Below, in pieces: positions 1 to 12,400 of a DNA stretch of 43,576 bases (the stretch's first letter is position 1; each line of letters opens with the position of its first letter). The position numbers and the translations under genes were made by a program. This DNA is from Planctomycetota bacterium. Its GTDB lineage: Bacteria; Planctomycetota; Phycisphaerae; WQYP01. Location: positions 1 through 43,576 of the forward strand of contig JAJYZF010000030.1 in the NCBI GenBank assembly GCA_021800165.1, read 5' to 3'. Under the pieces are notes generated by a model, which saw only the letters and a list, made by a program, of their open reading frames with translations, was not told the DNA's origin and did not search any database.

Positions 1-15
1 GTCGGCAAAGCCGAC
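1..15. other. Small perfect inverted repeat at the window edge
   Basis: GTCGGC and GCCGAC are separated by AAA, a 6 bp stem with a 3 nt loop. It lies about 55 bases upstream of the gltB promoter. It could be the 3' hairpin of a gene lying outside the window, but no T-tract follows, so the role is unknown. Confidence 0.35.
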
Positions 16-70
16 ATCGCTCGTTAAACATGTCCACGCCGGGTAAACGCGATTTCCGCCCAAGGTTATA

Positions 71-99
71 TTGATATGCGCCGCCGAATTGGATAAAAT
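71..99 (+). promoter_or_regulatory. Probable sigma-70-type promoter of gltBD
   Basis: TTGATA (71-76) and TAAAAT (94-99) are separated by exactly 17 bases; each hexamer matches the consensus at 5 of 6 positions. Transcription would begin near 106, giving a leader of about 95 nt before the gltB start at 200. It is the only consensus-like pair in the upstream sequence available. Confidence 0.6.
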
Positions 100-110
100 T
101 ACGAGGCTCT

Positions 111-182
111 ATCCTCTGGAGAGGATGGGCCTGGCGCTGGAGGGGTTTTTGCGTGGTGGGTGCTGGAGCCGAAAATCGGCTC
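111..182 (+). promoter_or_regulatory. Structured 5' leader of gltB with two perfect hairpins
   Basis: The first hairpin is ATCCTCT-GG-AGAGGAT (111-126), a 16 bp palindrome. The second is GAGCCGA-AAA-TCGGCTC (166-182), a 7 bp perfect stem. The second ends 4 nt before the GGAGG Shine-Dalgarno sequence (187-191). The position suggests control of gltB translation or transcript stability. I recognise no known riboswitch class here. Confidence 0.5.
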
Positions 183-199
183 ACACGGAGGTTAATACA

Positions 200-4766
<4,567 letters not shown>

Positions 4767-4774
<8 letters not shown>

Positions 4775-6227
4775 ACCCACCGGATTTATGGAATACCCCC
4801 GGCAGTTGCCCGGCGACCGCAACCCGCGTTTGCGCGTTTTGGACTGGAATGAATTTCACGATCACCTTCCGGCCAAACAACTCCAGGATCAGGGTGCCCG
4901 CTGCATGGATTGCGGCGTGCCATTCTGCCATAGTGCCTGCCCGGTGAATAATTTGATCCCGGAATGGAACGATCTGTTGTATCGCGATCACTGGAAGGAA
5001 GCGATCGTCCGGCTGTGGAAAACCAACAACTTTCCGGAATTTACGGGAAGGGTATGTCCAGCGCCGTGTGAAGGCTCGTGCGTGCTGGGCATCAACGAAC
5101 CGCCGGTAACCATCAAAAACGTTGAAGTTGCGCTGATAGATAACGCCTGGGAGCAGGGCTGGGTGTTGCCGCATCCGCCCGCGGCGCGGACGGGCAAAAA
5201 GGTGGCGGTGATCGGCTCGGGGCCGGCCGGCCTGGCGGCGGCGGACCAGCTCAATAAAGCCGGACATCTCGTAACTGTTTATGAGCGCTCCGATCGCATC
5301 GGCGGGTTGCTGATGTACGGCATTCCCAACATGAAGCTGGATAAAAAAGCGGTGGTCGAGCGCCGCGTAAAACTCATGGAAGAGGAAGGCGTGCGGTTTG
5401 TCACCAATGCCCATGTCGGCAAAGATGTAAGCGTCCACGACCTGCTCAAGGAGGTGGACGCGATGATTCTGGCGACCGGGGCCACCAAACCGCGTGATCT
5501 TCCACCGACGCCGGGACGCAATCTGGCGGGTATCCATTTTGCCGTGGACTTTCTCCACGCCAATACGAAAAGCCTGCTCGATTCCAACCATCAGGATGGC
5601 CATTATATTTCCGCCAAAGATAAGCATGTCATTGTCATTGGTGGCGGCGATACCGGCACCGATTGTATCGGCACATCGCTGCGCCATGGCTGCCGGGGGC
5701 TGGTCAACTTCGAGCTGCTCGCCCAGCCGCCCGTCAATCGCGCCGCGGACAACCCCTGGCCCCAATGGCCCCGGGTGCTGCGCGTGGATTACGGCCATGA
5801 AGAGGCGAAGGCCCAATTCGGGCAGGATCCGCGACAATATTGCGTTTTGACGAAGGAATTTCTCGGCGATGATCAGGGACGGGTACGTGCGTTGAAAACC
5901 ATCCGGGTGGATTGGGTGCGCGATAACGGCAAACTGGCGATGAAAGAAATTCCCGGCTCCGAGCAGGAATGGCCCGCCGAGCTGGTATTGCTGGCCATGG
6001 GCTTTCTAGGGCCGGAAGATACGTTGGTTGGTGCGTTGGGAATGCATACCGATGCCCGCTCCAACTATAAGGCCGAATATGGAAAATTCGCCACCTCGGT
6101 CGAAGGCGTCTTTGCGGCCGGCGACTGCCGCCGGGGCCAATCGTTGGTGGTATGGGCCATCAACGAAGGGCGCGGTGCGGCCCGCGAATGTGATCGGTAC
6201 CTGATGGGTTCCACACGTCTGCCATAA
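4767..6227 (+). CDS. gltD: Glutamate synthase, small (beta) subunit
   Basis: A 486 aa flavoprotein that takes electrons from NAD(P)H and passes them through Fe-S clusters to GltB. The N-terminus has a ferredoxin-like cysteine set (C46, C49, C54, C58 in [13 protein letters not shown]) and a second cluster of cysteines near 100. A FAD-binding GSGPAG follows near 155, and an NADPH-binding GGGDTG near 293. The ATG at 4767 is preceded by GAGGAGG (4754-4760) and sits inside the end of gltB. The frame is open further upstream, but that part is a shadow of gltB. Its stop codon (6225-6227) directly abuts the stop of the convergent Fur-like gene. Confidence 0.97.
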
Positions 6228-6695
6228 TCAAGGATGCGGCGGCTGCCGGGTTGACAAAGTGCGGCTTTCCACCCGCCGCCCAAGGATCTCAAAGCGATGG
6301 CTGACCGCCGCAAAGCCCATTTTTTTGGCAATGCGGTTGCGCAATTCCACCACATCGTCATTGCAAAAAGCCAAAAGCTCTCCGCTTTCGATATCCAGGA
6401 GATGATCGTGGCCGGCCCCATCGCCCACATAATCGTAATAGCATTGCCGGCTGGAGCGAAACAACACCGGCTTGAGCAGTTGCGCCGCGACCAGGTGTTT
6501 GAGCGTGCGGTACACGGTGGCCCGGCTGGCGCGGCAATTCATCTGGCGCAGCAGCAGCAACAACTCTTCCGCTTCAAAGGGCCGGGCCAAGCGCCGGGCG
6601 CTGTGCAAAATGGCCTGCCGTTCGGTGGTGTATTTTAACCGCCGCTGATGCAGAAAATCGCGAAACTTATTCTGGGCTGCGTCCATAGTGCCCAT
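6228..6695 (-). CDS. Fur-family transcriptional regulator lacking the usual zinc cysteines
   Basis: A 155 aa protein with the Fur winged-helix fold: an N-terminal helix with YTTERQAIL and the recognition helix [14 protein letters not shown] (near 55-68). After the hinge comes [16 protein letters not shown]. In classical Fur/Zur/PerR this region carries a CxxC structural zinc motif; here there is none, and there is no second CxxC near the C-terminus, which is rich in R, S and P. The HDH pair (H96, H98) may still contribute to a metal site. Which metal or stress it senses cannot be told. The start is uncertain: ATG 6695 follows a weak GGGGGG tract, and ATG 6686 is an alternative. The frame stays open further upstream, up to the repeat copy beginning at 6744. 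It is tail to tail with gltD with no bases between. Confidence 0.85.
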   Translation of the reverse strand: MGTMDAAQNKFRDFLHQRRLKYTTERQAILHSARRLARPFEAEELLLLLRQMNCRASRATVYRTLKHLVAAQLLKPVLFRSSRQCYYDYVGDGAGHDHLLDIESGELLAFCNDDVVELRNRIAKKMGFAAVSHRFEILGRRVESRTLSTRQPPHP

Positions 6696-6743
6696 TATCG
6701 CCGCTGCCCCCCAGCGCCGGCAAATGGAGCGCCGCCACCGACA

Positions 6744-6910
6744 GGGACCGGGCAAAAACAACTTCGCACTTTCCGGCTGGTCCTTTTGACCGCTGGCTTC
6801 GTTGCTGGCTCCTTACAGACCCACTGGCGGGGTATGCGCGTCGCTTGCGCCTCGCCAGCGGTAACAAAATTTCTGCGCCGTACAATACGAATTTATTTTC
6901 GCGCGGTCCC
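6744..6910 (+). repeat. Dispersed TTA-flanked repeat, copy 1 (subtype A)
   Basis: A 167 bp element starting GGGACCGGGCAAAAAC and ending with the imperfect inverse TTATTTTCGCGCGGTCCC; the two ends match at about 19 of 23 positions. Inside are a hairpin (CCGGC-T-GGTC, loop CTTTT, GACCGCTGG) and a second stem CTGGCG...CGCCAG. It lies in the gap between the aminotransferase gene and the Fur-like gene. The TTA right after it (6911-6913) is the aminotransferase stop codon. The left flank is ACA, not TTA. Confidence 0.85.
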
Positions 6911-8050
6911 TTAGCCCGCCAGCGCCGCGAGTTCCTGATGGGCCGCGGCCACGCCGGCTCCAAACGTAAACTGGTGGCCCTGTTTTTTCAGAACCACTTC
7001 GATGGCGCTGATCAGACCCAGCGTATCCGGGGCATCGACATAGCCCATGTGACTGATGCGGAAGATTTTACCTTCCATGGAACCCTGTCCCGCGGCGGTA
7101 TTCATATTGAATTCCTTGCGCAAAGCCCCACGGAAGGCTTTGTCGTCGAAACCCGCCGGGTAATAAATACCGGTTACCGAATCGACTGGATCATGGGAAA
7201 ACACCTTGAGGCCCATGGCCAGAGCCGCCGCGCGGGTGGCCCGCGCCAATCCCGCGGTGCGCCGCCAGACGTTCGCCAGGCCTTCCTGCACAATCATTTC
7301 CAGGGCCTTGTTTAGCCCGCGCACCAGGGTTACGGCCGGGGTCCAGGGCACATCGTTATCGGCCAAACTCTTTAGGTAATGCGGCAGGCTCAGGTACAAA
7401 TTGGGCTGCACCACGGTTTCAATTTTCTTGCGGGCCTTTTCCGAAACACTGACAAACGCCAATCCAGGCGGCAACATCAAGGCCTTTTGCGAACCGGTTA
7501 CCAGAATATCCACACCCCATTCATCAGGTTTGACGGGAATTGCGCCCACGCTGGTAATGCCGTCGACGATCAAAATCGCATCGGTCGCCCGCACCAGACC
7601 GGCAATGGCTTGCAGATCATTGCGGGTGCAGGTGCTGGTTTCGCTGTGACAAAGCGTTACCGCGTCGAATTTTTTGCCGGCCAGCGCCGCGGCCACCGCC
7701 TCCGGTTTCACCGCGTGACCATATTCGGCCTTGAGTTCGGTTACCTGGCATTTATTGCGTTTGGCGATGGTCACCCAGCGTTCGGCAAATTTTCCATTGG
7801 ACAGCGCCAAAACGCCGCCACCCTGTGGAATGGTATTGATCATGGCCGCTTCAAACCCGGCCGTACCGCTTCCGGCGATCGTTACCACGGGATTTTTGGT
7901 TTGCAGCACTTCCTGCAGGTTTTTGTTTACCGCGGCAAAAAGCGTGCGATATTCCTGCGTCCGATGGTGAAACACCGGTCGGGCCATTTCCAATAAAACT
8001 TCTTCCGGAACGCTGGTTGGACCGGGGGTAAAAAGACGCATTCTGTTCAT
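6911..8050 (-). CDS. Class V aminotransferase (serine-pyruvate / alanine-glyoxylate type)
   Basis: A 380 aa PLP enzyme of the alanine-glyoxylate / serine-pyruvate aminotransferase family, which transfers amino groups between serine or alanine and glyoxylate or pyruvate. The N-terminal TPGPTSVPEEV and the HHRTQEYR segment are typical. The PLP lysine is K189 in VTGSQKALMLPPG, and IVDGITSVGA precedes it. ATG 8050 has GGAG about 7 nt upstream; the longer open frame would start inside the terminator at 8076-8104, so it was rejected. The exact substrates cannot be fixed from sequence. The TAA stop is formed by the TTA flanking repeat copy 1. Confidence 0.92.
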   Translation of the reverse strand: MNRMRLFTPGPTSVPEEVLLEMARPVFHHRTQEYRTLFAAVNKNLQEVLQTKNPVVTIAGSGTAGFEAAMINTIPQGGGVLALSNGKFAERWVTIAKRNKCQVTELKAEYGHAVKPEAVAAALAGKKFDAVTLCHSETSTCTRNDLQAIAGLVRATDAILIVDGITSVGAIPVKPDEWGVDILVTGSQKALMLPPGLAFVSVSEKARKKIETVVQPNLYLSLPHYLKSLADNDVPWTPAVTLVRGLNKALEMIVQEGLANVWRRTAGLARATRAAALAMGLKVFSHDPVDSVTGIYYPAGFDDKAFRGALRKEFNMNTAAGQGSMEGKIFRISHMGYVDAPDTLGLISAIEVVLKKQGHQFTFGAGVAAAHQELAALAG

Positions 8051-8075
8051 GGTGTAACTCCAAATTAAGGCCAAC

Positions 8076-8104
8076 AAAAAAACCGGACAATCCGCTATGT
8101 CCGG
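8076..8104 (-). terminator. Rho-independent terminator downstream of the NifU-like gene
   Basis: Read on the minus strand, CCGGACA, an 8 nt loop and TGTCCGG are followed by seven T. The 7 bp stem is perfect. It separates the NifU-like gene (stop at 8151) from the aminotransferase (start 8050), so the two are probably separate transcripts. Confidence 0.85.
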
Positions 8105-8150
8105 TCCATTGTTGAGCAACTTTCATACCGGCTATGTATGCCCGCGACGC

Positions 8151-8429
8151 TCAGGCGTCTATACTGACGACCTGGGTAATTTCCGGAACTTGCTGGCGAA
8201 GGTTGCGCTCTATGCCAAAGCGTAATGTCGCCTGGGAACTCGGGCAACCCACACAAGCTCCGTGAAATCGCACCGATACCACGCCTTCCGGCGTAATGTC
8301 GACCAATTCCACATCGCCCCCATCCCACTGAATCATGGGCCGGAGGGATTCCAGCGCCGCCGCCACGCGGTCCTTCACGTTCATGCCGGCCTGTACATCA
8401 GGTTCTAAGCCATCTGTTTTGACCTTCAT
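8151..8429 (-). CDS. NifU C-terminal-domain protein, Fe-S cluster scaffold or carrier
   Basis: A 92 aa NifU_C (Nfu) type protein that binds an Fe-S cluster between two subunits and delivers it to target enzymes. The signature is RPMIQWDGGDVELVDI followed by VRFHGACVGCPSS, with cluster ligands C59 and C62. It is a stand-alone domain, without the U-type scaffold domain of full NifU. ATG 8429 follows AGAGGTGG on the minus strand; the longer frame adds 15 residues with no support. A promoter lies just upstream and a terminator just downstream, so it is probably a single-gene transcript. Confidence 0.92.
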   Translation of the reverse strand: MKVKTDGLEPDVQAGMNVKDRVAAALESLRPMIQWDGGDVELVDITPEGVVSVRFHGACVGCPSSQATLRFGIERNLRQQVPEITQVVSIDA

Positions 8430-8445
8430 GACCACCTCTACCAGC

Positions 8446-8474
8446 AGTATAAACGTGGAGCCCGGCGGATTCAA
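8446..8474 (-). promoter_or_regulatory. Probable promoter of the NifU-like gene
   Basis: On the minus strand TTGAAT (complement of 8469-8474) is followed by 17 bases and TATACT (complement of 8446-8451). Transcription would start near 8439, leaving only about 10 nt before the ATG at 8429, just enough for the Shine-Dalgarno sequence. Confidence 0.45.
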
Positions 8475-8664
8475 CTCCGGAACGTGTTGCGGCAGAAAAT
8501 GGTTTTCTTCGACCGTGGCAAGCGGTATACCATATCGCTATACTGGACTCATAGTCGATGCTTGCCTGGCCTTGGGCATGTGCAAGCCGGCACCGCGGAG
8601 AATCCGGCGTTGAGTTATACCATGGTTACAACTGGGCGGCGTTACATCGCGCGATGGCCCGTCA

Positions 8665-8841
8665 GCGACCGGGCAACAATAACTTCACCCTTTCTGGCTG
8701 GCGCTTTTGGCCGCGGGCTTAGTTGCTCGCTCCGGAGAGAGCCAGAGGCAGGGTATGCGCGTCCGTCGCGTCTTGACCGGGGCGAAAATGTCAGACAAAG
8801 CTTGAGCGCCGTAAAATATGAATTTATTTTTGCGCGGGCCC
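8665..8841 (+). repeat. Dispersed TTA-flanked repeat, copy 2 (subtype B)
   Basis: A 177 bp element starting GCGACCGGGCAACAATAA and ending TTATTTTTGCGCGGGCCC. It shares with copy 4 the segment AGCTTGAGCGCCGTAAAA, absent from copies 1, 3 and 5. Its internal stem is less well kept than in the other copies. The right-hand TTA (8842-8844) overlaps the ATG of the next gene (TTATG), so the element forms the immediate upstream region of that gene. The remaining bases between 8475 and 8664 hold no gene I can see. Confidence 0.8.
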
Positions 8842-8843
8842 TT

Positions 8844-9782
8844 ATGGCGTTGGCCATGCTGACGCTTCTGGCTATCGCATTGGGCGGGCCGCAGGAGACC
8901 CGGGCCGGGGTCATGCATGCCTCCGGCGGCGGGGAAAGTTACCAGCATCATGGCGGCGGTGCGGCGGGCAAGGCGGTGGTACGTAAGGGTCTGGTACATT
9001 CGTCATTGAAACCGGCCCAGCCTATCTGGCCGCAGGGATATTCCCTCCACGATGTCCAAGGCTGGGTGCGCGTGGTGAAAAACCGATTCTATCCGCGACT
9101 GGTATTTGCCCAGCGCCGCAAGGGTTGGCGGAAGTTTATCCGGTTGTTACCCAATTTAACGCTAGCGGCCATCCTTGAACACCATGCCGGCCAGGCTGCG
9201 CTGGTTCAGGTGAGTGGCGAGGTTACGGCTTACAAGGGGAAAAACTATCTTCTGCTCGACGCAAACGTCGTTTTTCCATCGGCACGGGTGCCTACCGCGC
9301 CGAAAAAATTACCGAGCACCACGACCCGGCCCGTGGCCCAGCCATTTTCGCGGCGCACCCCCCCCAACCCCAAAAAAATAATCCATGCGCTTTTAAGCCA
9401 CCATATTTCCGGTCCGGCCGGCCTCAACGCCGCGCCGCCGGATTCCGTGGTGCGGCCACCGTTGCCAATTCCGGACACCTACCGTAGCCGGCAATGGACC
9501 GCGCTACCGGAAGGGACGTACATCTGGAATCGGTGCGGGCGACTGCTGCGAAATCCGGTGACGCACCAATGGCTTTTCGTATTTACGTCGGACGGTCGTG
9601 GCACAGGTCGCGCACCGATTATTTTGTTGCCTTGTCGGCAACTGGCCATGTTGGAAGCCCAAAACAACGGCCCTGATGGCGGAAGAGCGTTTATCGTCAG
9701 TGGTGAAGTAACGGAATATCACCACCATAATTTTCTGCTGCTGACGGCGGCTGAAAGGTTCTATCTACTGGGTCGATTTTAA
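8844..9782 (+). CDS. Secreted protein of unknown function with a duplicated domain
   Basis: I do not recognise this 312 aa protein. It starts with a short hydrophobic signal-like segment (residues 1-22, ending near TRAG). Two similar domains follow, about 70-145 and 220-310. Both end in the same pattern: VSGEVTAYKGKNYLLLDA (123-140) and VSGEVTEYHHHNFLLLTA (285-302). Each begins with a W/Y-rich strand pair (GWVRVV...PRLVF and GTYIWNRCGRLL...WLFVF), which suggests small beta-barrels (OB-like), but that is inference. A proline-rich linker (about 145-215) joins them. The frame is open back to 8484, but that part is repeat copy 2 and intergenic DNA; ATG 8844 gives a clean signal peptide. There is no clear Shine-Dalgarno sequence, because the upstream bases are the repeat end. 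Confidence 0.75.
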   Translation: MALAMLTLLAIALGGPQETRAGVMHASGGGESYQHHGGGAAGKAVVRKGLVHSSLKPAQPIWPQGYSLHDVQGWVRVVKNRFYPRLVFAQRRKGWRKFIRLLPNLTLAAILEHHAGQAALVQVSGEVTAYKGKNYLLLDANVVFPSARVPTAPKKLPSTTTRPVAQPFSRRTPPNPKKIIHALLSHHISGPAGLNAAPPDSVVRPPLPIPDTYRSRQWTALPEGTYIWNRCGRLLRNPVTHQWLFVFTSDGRGTGRAPIILLPCRQLAMLEAQNNGPDGGRAFIVSGEVTEYHHHNFLLLTAAERFYLLGRF

Positions 9783-9783
9783 T

Positions 9784-9797
9784 GACCGCCGGCGGTC
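9784..9797. other. 14 bp perfect palindrome after the duplicated-domain gene
   Basis: GACCGCCGGCGGTC begins 2 bases after the stop of the gene ending at 9782. It could fold into a 5 bp stem with a CCGG loop and act as a weak 3' hairpin. No T-tract follows, so termination is not proven. Confidence 0.35.
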
Positions 9798-9817
9798 CCC
9801 ACCGGCCGCTGGACTTA

Positions 9818-9984
9818 GGAACCGGGCAGAAATAACTTCACGTTTTCCGGCTGGTCCTTTTGCCCGCTGGCTTCGTTTTTCGCTCCTTACAGACCCACTG
9901 GCGGGGTATGCGCGTCGCTCACGCCTCGCCAACGGTAACAAAATTCCTGCGCCGTAAAACACGAATTTATTTTTGCGCGATCCC
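9818..9984 (+). repeat. Dispersed TTA-flanked repeat, copy 3 (subtype A)
   Basis: A 167 bp element starting GGAACCGGGCAGAAATAA and ending TTATTTTTGCGCGATCCC. TTA precedes it (9815-9817). The right flank reads TA-C, as if one T of TTA had been lost. The last base of the element plus TA forms the CTA that is the TAG stop of the NUDIX gene (9984-9986). It sits between two convergent genes. Confidence 0.85.
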
Positions 9985-10529
9985 TACCCGCCCGGTTTTG
10001 GGGTGCGGTTCTCCGACATTTTCAAGAGATGTTCTTGCGCCTTGGCCAATAGGGCCTGGGCATTGTGGTAGGTCAACTGAGCCATAGCCTGCTCGAAAGG
10101 CAGCCAAGCATACCCAGAGTGTTCGTCCGAAAGGTTCACCTGCGCAGTTCTGGTACGACCCAGAAAATAAGTGACCTGTTTATGAATCCGCCCCTTCACC
10201 CCGGAAACAAATTGATACTCTATTTTTTCTTCGTAGCCAGGCACACGATCCACCTGACGAATGCCCGTTTCCTCCCGCAATTCGCGTACTGCCGCCACCC
10301 AGGCCGTCTCGCCGGCTTCCAGGTGGCCCTTGGGATAATCCCAATGATTGCCGTAATCCAGCAGCAGATAAACACGCCCCTGCGGCAGATCGCGAAACAA
10401 AAGAAAGCCCGCCGAATGTTCGCGCCGAATTCCGCGATGCCGGCCCTGACGACGGGTGGCCGCAGCACCCCGGGCCATCCGGGCAGAGCCTTTTTGCGCA
10501 TTGGTGGTGCCCCTGGGCGCGGGTTTCAC
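9984..10529 (-). CDS. NUDIX hydrolase, diadenosine tetraphosphatase-like
   Basis: A 181 aa NUDIX protein with a complete Nudix box (residues 68-90: GHLEAGE, seven residues, RELREETGI). The preceding HWDYPKGH and the SAGFLLF start of the fold resemble asymmetrical Ap4A hydrolases, which cleave dinucleoside polyphosphates; the substrate is inferred from family likeness only. The start is a GTG at 10529 overlapping the TGA of the DinB-like gene (GTGA), with GGGGAA 6 nt upstream, so the two are coupled. The first 35 residues are basic and poorly conserved; an internal ATG at residue 18 is an alternative start. The stop codon abuts repeat copy 3. Confidence 0.88.
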   Translation of the reverse strand: MKPAPRGTTNAQKGSARMARGAAATRRQGRHRGIRREHSAGFLLFRDLPQGRVYLLLDYGNHWDYPKGHLEAGETAWVAAVRELREETGIRQVDRVPGYEEKIEYQFVSGVKGRIHKQVTYFLGRTRTAQVNLSDEHSGYAWLPFEQAMAQLTYHNAQALLAKAQEHLLKMSENRTPKPGG

Positions 10530-10996
10530 AACGGCTTCCCCAACAATTGACGCTTGTGCTTTAAAAATTTCAGGTGATGGTCGAGATGGCGAACATAGAG
10601 TTCCACCATTTGTTCCAGGGTTACCCGTCCCCGCTGGTTATGTATTCCCACGCGCAGATAAGCCGAATCGGGCAGGCGCTTGAGAATTTCGCCCATGAGC
10701 AGGCGGTTCCGGCGAAACAACTCGGCCGCCGCCGCCGCATCCAATTCCGTGTAGAACAGCTTTTGGGCGAAGGCACTTTCATCGAAACCAATCAGCACGG
10801 GATTGGTTTCAGCAATAATGCGCTTCATGCGGTCCGCGGCAATTAAATCACTGTCCATCAGATGCAGCACAATTTGGCGGATGCTCCAGGTACCGGCGAT
10901 CGGCAGAGCATCGAGGTCCACGGCGGTCAGGCCGTCGATGGCGGCCGCGGGAATGGCCGCGCCACGCACATATTCATCAATCATCGCCCGATTCAC
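10526..10996 (-). CDS. DinB/YfiT-family putative metal-dependent hydrolase
   Basis: A 156 aa four-helix-bundle protein of the DinB-like superfamily (DinB_2 type). The signature pieces are GTWSIRQIVLHLMDSD (H45 with nearby D48) and RHLDHHLKF near the end (H137 and H140/H141), which together would make the His-based metal site. Members of this superfamily include thiol-dependent transferases and uncharacterised hydrolases; the reaction here cannot be named. It is not the DNA polymerase DinB. It is followed by the NUDIX gene with a 4 bp overlap and lies 36 bp after frr, probably in the tsf-pyrH-frr transcript. Confidence 0.8.
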   Translation of the reverse strand: MNRAMIDEYVRGAAIPAAAIDGLTAVDLDALPIAGTWSIRQIVLHLMDSDLIAADRMKRIIAETNPVLIGFDESAFAQKLFYTELDAAAAAELFRRNRLLMGEILKRLPDSAYLRVGIHNQRGRVTLEQMVELYVRHLDHHLKFLKHKRQLLGKPL

Positions 10997-11032
10997 TGGT
11001 AATCTCCGCAGCTTATTTTGCCCATGCGGCGT

Positions 11033-11593
11033 TTACACTTCGGTAATTTCTTTTTGCTTGGCCGTCACCAACGCCTCCACCTTGCCTTCGAAATCTTTGA
11101 GCAGGTTCTGCACATCTTCCCGCCCTTTTTTGGCCTGATCTTCGGTAATTTTCGATTCCTTGGCCAGATTATCCACATGTTTGTTGGCGTCCCGGCGGAT
11201 ATTTCGCAGCGACACCCGGGCCTGTTCGGCGGCCTCTTTTACCTTGCCGACCAACTGCTGGCGACGTTCACCGGACAGCGGCGGAAGATTCAACCGAATC
11301 TGCTTACCGTCGCTTTGCGGGTTGATACCCAGATTGGCGGTTTCCAGGGCCTTGACGATTTCCTTGAGGCTGCCGGGATCAAAAGGTTTGATTAAAATCG
11401 AGCTGGCATCGGGTGTGGTCAGCGACGCCAGCGATCGCAAGTCGGCGGGGCTTCCATAATAGTCAACCTTGATGTATTCCACCAGGCTGGTGCTGGCCCG
11501 GCCCGTGCGCAGACCGCGCAACTCATGCTTCAGGTGCTCCAGCGCCTTTTCCATGGTTTCTTCGGCATCAAAGAGTATTTCATCGATACTCAT
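11033..11593 (-). CDS. frr: Ribosome recycling factor
   Basis: A 186 aa RRF, which with EF-G splits the post-termination ribosome. The family length is about 185. Typical segments are MEKALEHLKHELRGLRTGRAS at the start and VRNIRRDANK-like SLRNIRRDANKHVDNL near 130-145, followed by EDQAKKGREDVQNLL. The start ATG (complement of 11591-11593) overlaps the TGA of pyrH (ATGA), so it is translationally coupled to the gene before it, the standard tsf-pyrH-frr order. Confidence 0.97.
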   Translation of the reverse strand: MSIDEILFDAEETMEKALEHLKHELRGLRTGRASTSLVEYIKVDYYGSPADLRSLASLTTPDASSILIKPFDPGSLKEIVKALETANLGINPQSDGKQIRLNLPPLSGERRQQLVGKVKEAAEQARVSLRNIRRDANKHVDNLAKESKITEDQAKKGREDVQNLLKDFEGKVEALVTAKQKEITEV

Positions 11594-12336
11594 GGCAGAC
11601 TCCGGTTATGGATCACACTTTTTGCTTCATTACTTTCAGGCACTTCGTTGGCGATGAGCGTCCCGATGGATTCGCCCCGGACCGCCCTCGATATATTGCC
11701 TTCCTTTTTCATGTTAAACACAATAATGGGCACGTTGCTTTCCATAGCCATGCTGATCGCGGTCATATCCATGACCCGTAAATTGTCGGTTATCACCTGT
11801 CGGTAAGTCAACCGTGTGAAGCACCGGGCTTGCGGGTTTTTTTTAGGATCGCTGTCAAATACGCCATCCACCTTGGTAGCCTTGAGCAACACCTGGCAAT
11901 TGAGTTCCGTGGCCCGCAGGGCCGCGCACGTATCGGTGGTAAAAAACGGGCTGCCTACCCCGGCCGCAAGCACCACCACCAGTCCCTTTTCCAGATGATG
12001 CATGACCTTACGACGGATAAACGGCTCACAGACCGCCGTCACCGGCAGGGCACTGGCCACGCGTGTCGGCGTGCCGAGGTTTTCCAGAGTATCCTGCAGG
12101 GCCATGGCGTTCATCACCGTCGCCAACATGCCCATGTAATCCGCGGTGGCCCGCTGCACACAACCGGTGGCTGAGAGCTTTTCCCCGCGTACCAGATTCC
12201 CTCCACCCACCACAATCGCCACCTGCACACCCGATTTGGCCACGGCCGCAATCTGCTGGGCAACCTTGGTGACCTCATCCATCTCAAAGCCAAAGCCACC
12301 CTCGCGGCAGAGGCCTTCTCCGGAAATTTTAAGCAA
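11590..12336 (-). CDS. pyrH: UMP kinase (start codon unclear)
   Basis: UMP kinase of the amino-acid-kinase fold, phosphorylating UMP to UDP for pyrimidine nucleotide synthesis. Recognised by LKISGEGL, VVGGGNLVRG, MGMLATVMNAMALQD and GVFDSDPKKNP. The first usable start is TTG at 12336, which gives 248 aa but would cut into the first beta strand: reading the frame upstream gives VGGYNRILLKISGEG, matching the family's usual Y-x-R-x-LLKxSGE. No ATG, GTG or TTG occurs in frame upstream before the stop near 12414. Candidates are the non-standard CTG at 12375 or an ACG at about 12396 that follows GAGGTG with a short spacer. The true start is therefore probably upstream of the coordinate given. Confidence 0.93.
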   Translation of the reverse strand: MLKISGEGLCREGGFGFEMDEVTKVAQQIAAVAKSGVQVAIVVGGGNLVRGEKLSATGCVQRATADYMGMLATVMNAMALQDTLENLGTPTRVASALPVTAVCEPFIRRKVMHHLEKGLVVVLAAGVGSPFFTTDTCAALRATELNCQVLLKATKVDGVFDSDPKKNPQARCFTRLTYRQVITDNLRVMDMTAISMAMESNVPIIVFNMKKEGNISRAVRGESIGTLIANEVPESNEAKSVIHNRSLP

Positions 12337-12400
12337 AATGCGGTTATAGCCGCCGACACGGTGAAATTGTTCCAGCTTAGCTTTTTCGGATGTTTGCGTA

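Noticed and set aside
6667-6963. Conserved-looking peptides (NKFVxYGAEILxPLARR) read on the minus strand of the repeat copies
   Set aside because: The similarity follows from DNA identity of the repeats; frames are broken by indels between copies and no start or Shine-Dalgarno sequence is shared. Coding is unlikely.
8484-8843. N-terminal extension of the duplicated-domain protein
   Set aside because: It is translation of intergenic DNA and repeat copy 2; a signal peptide begins cleanly at ATG 8844.
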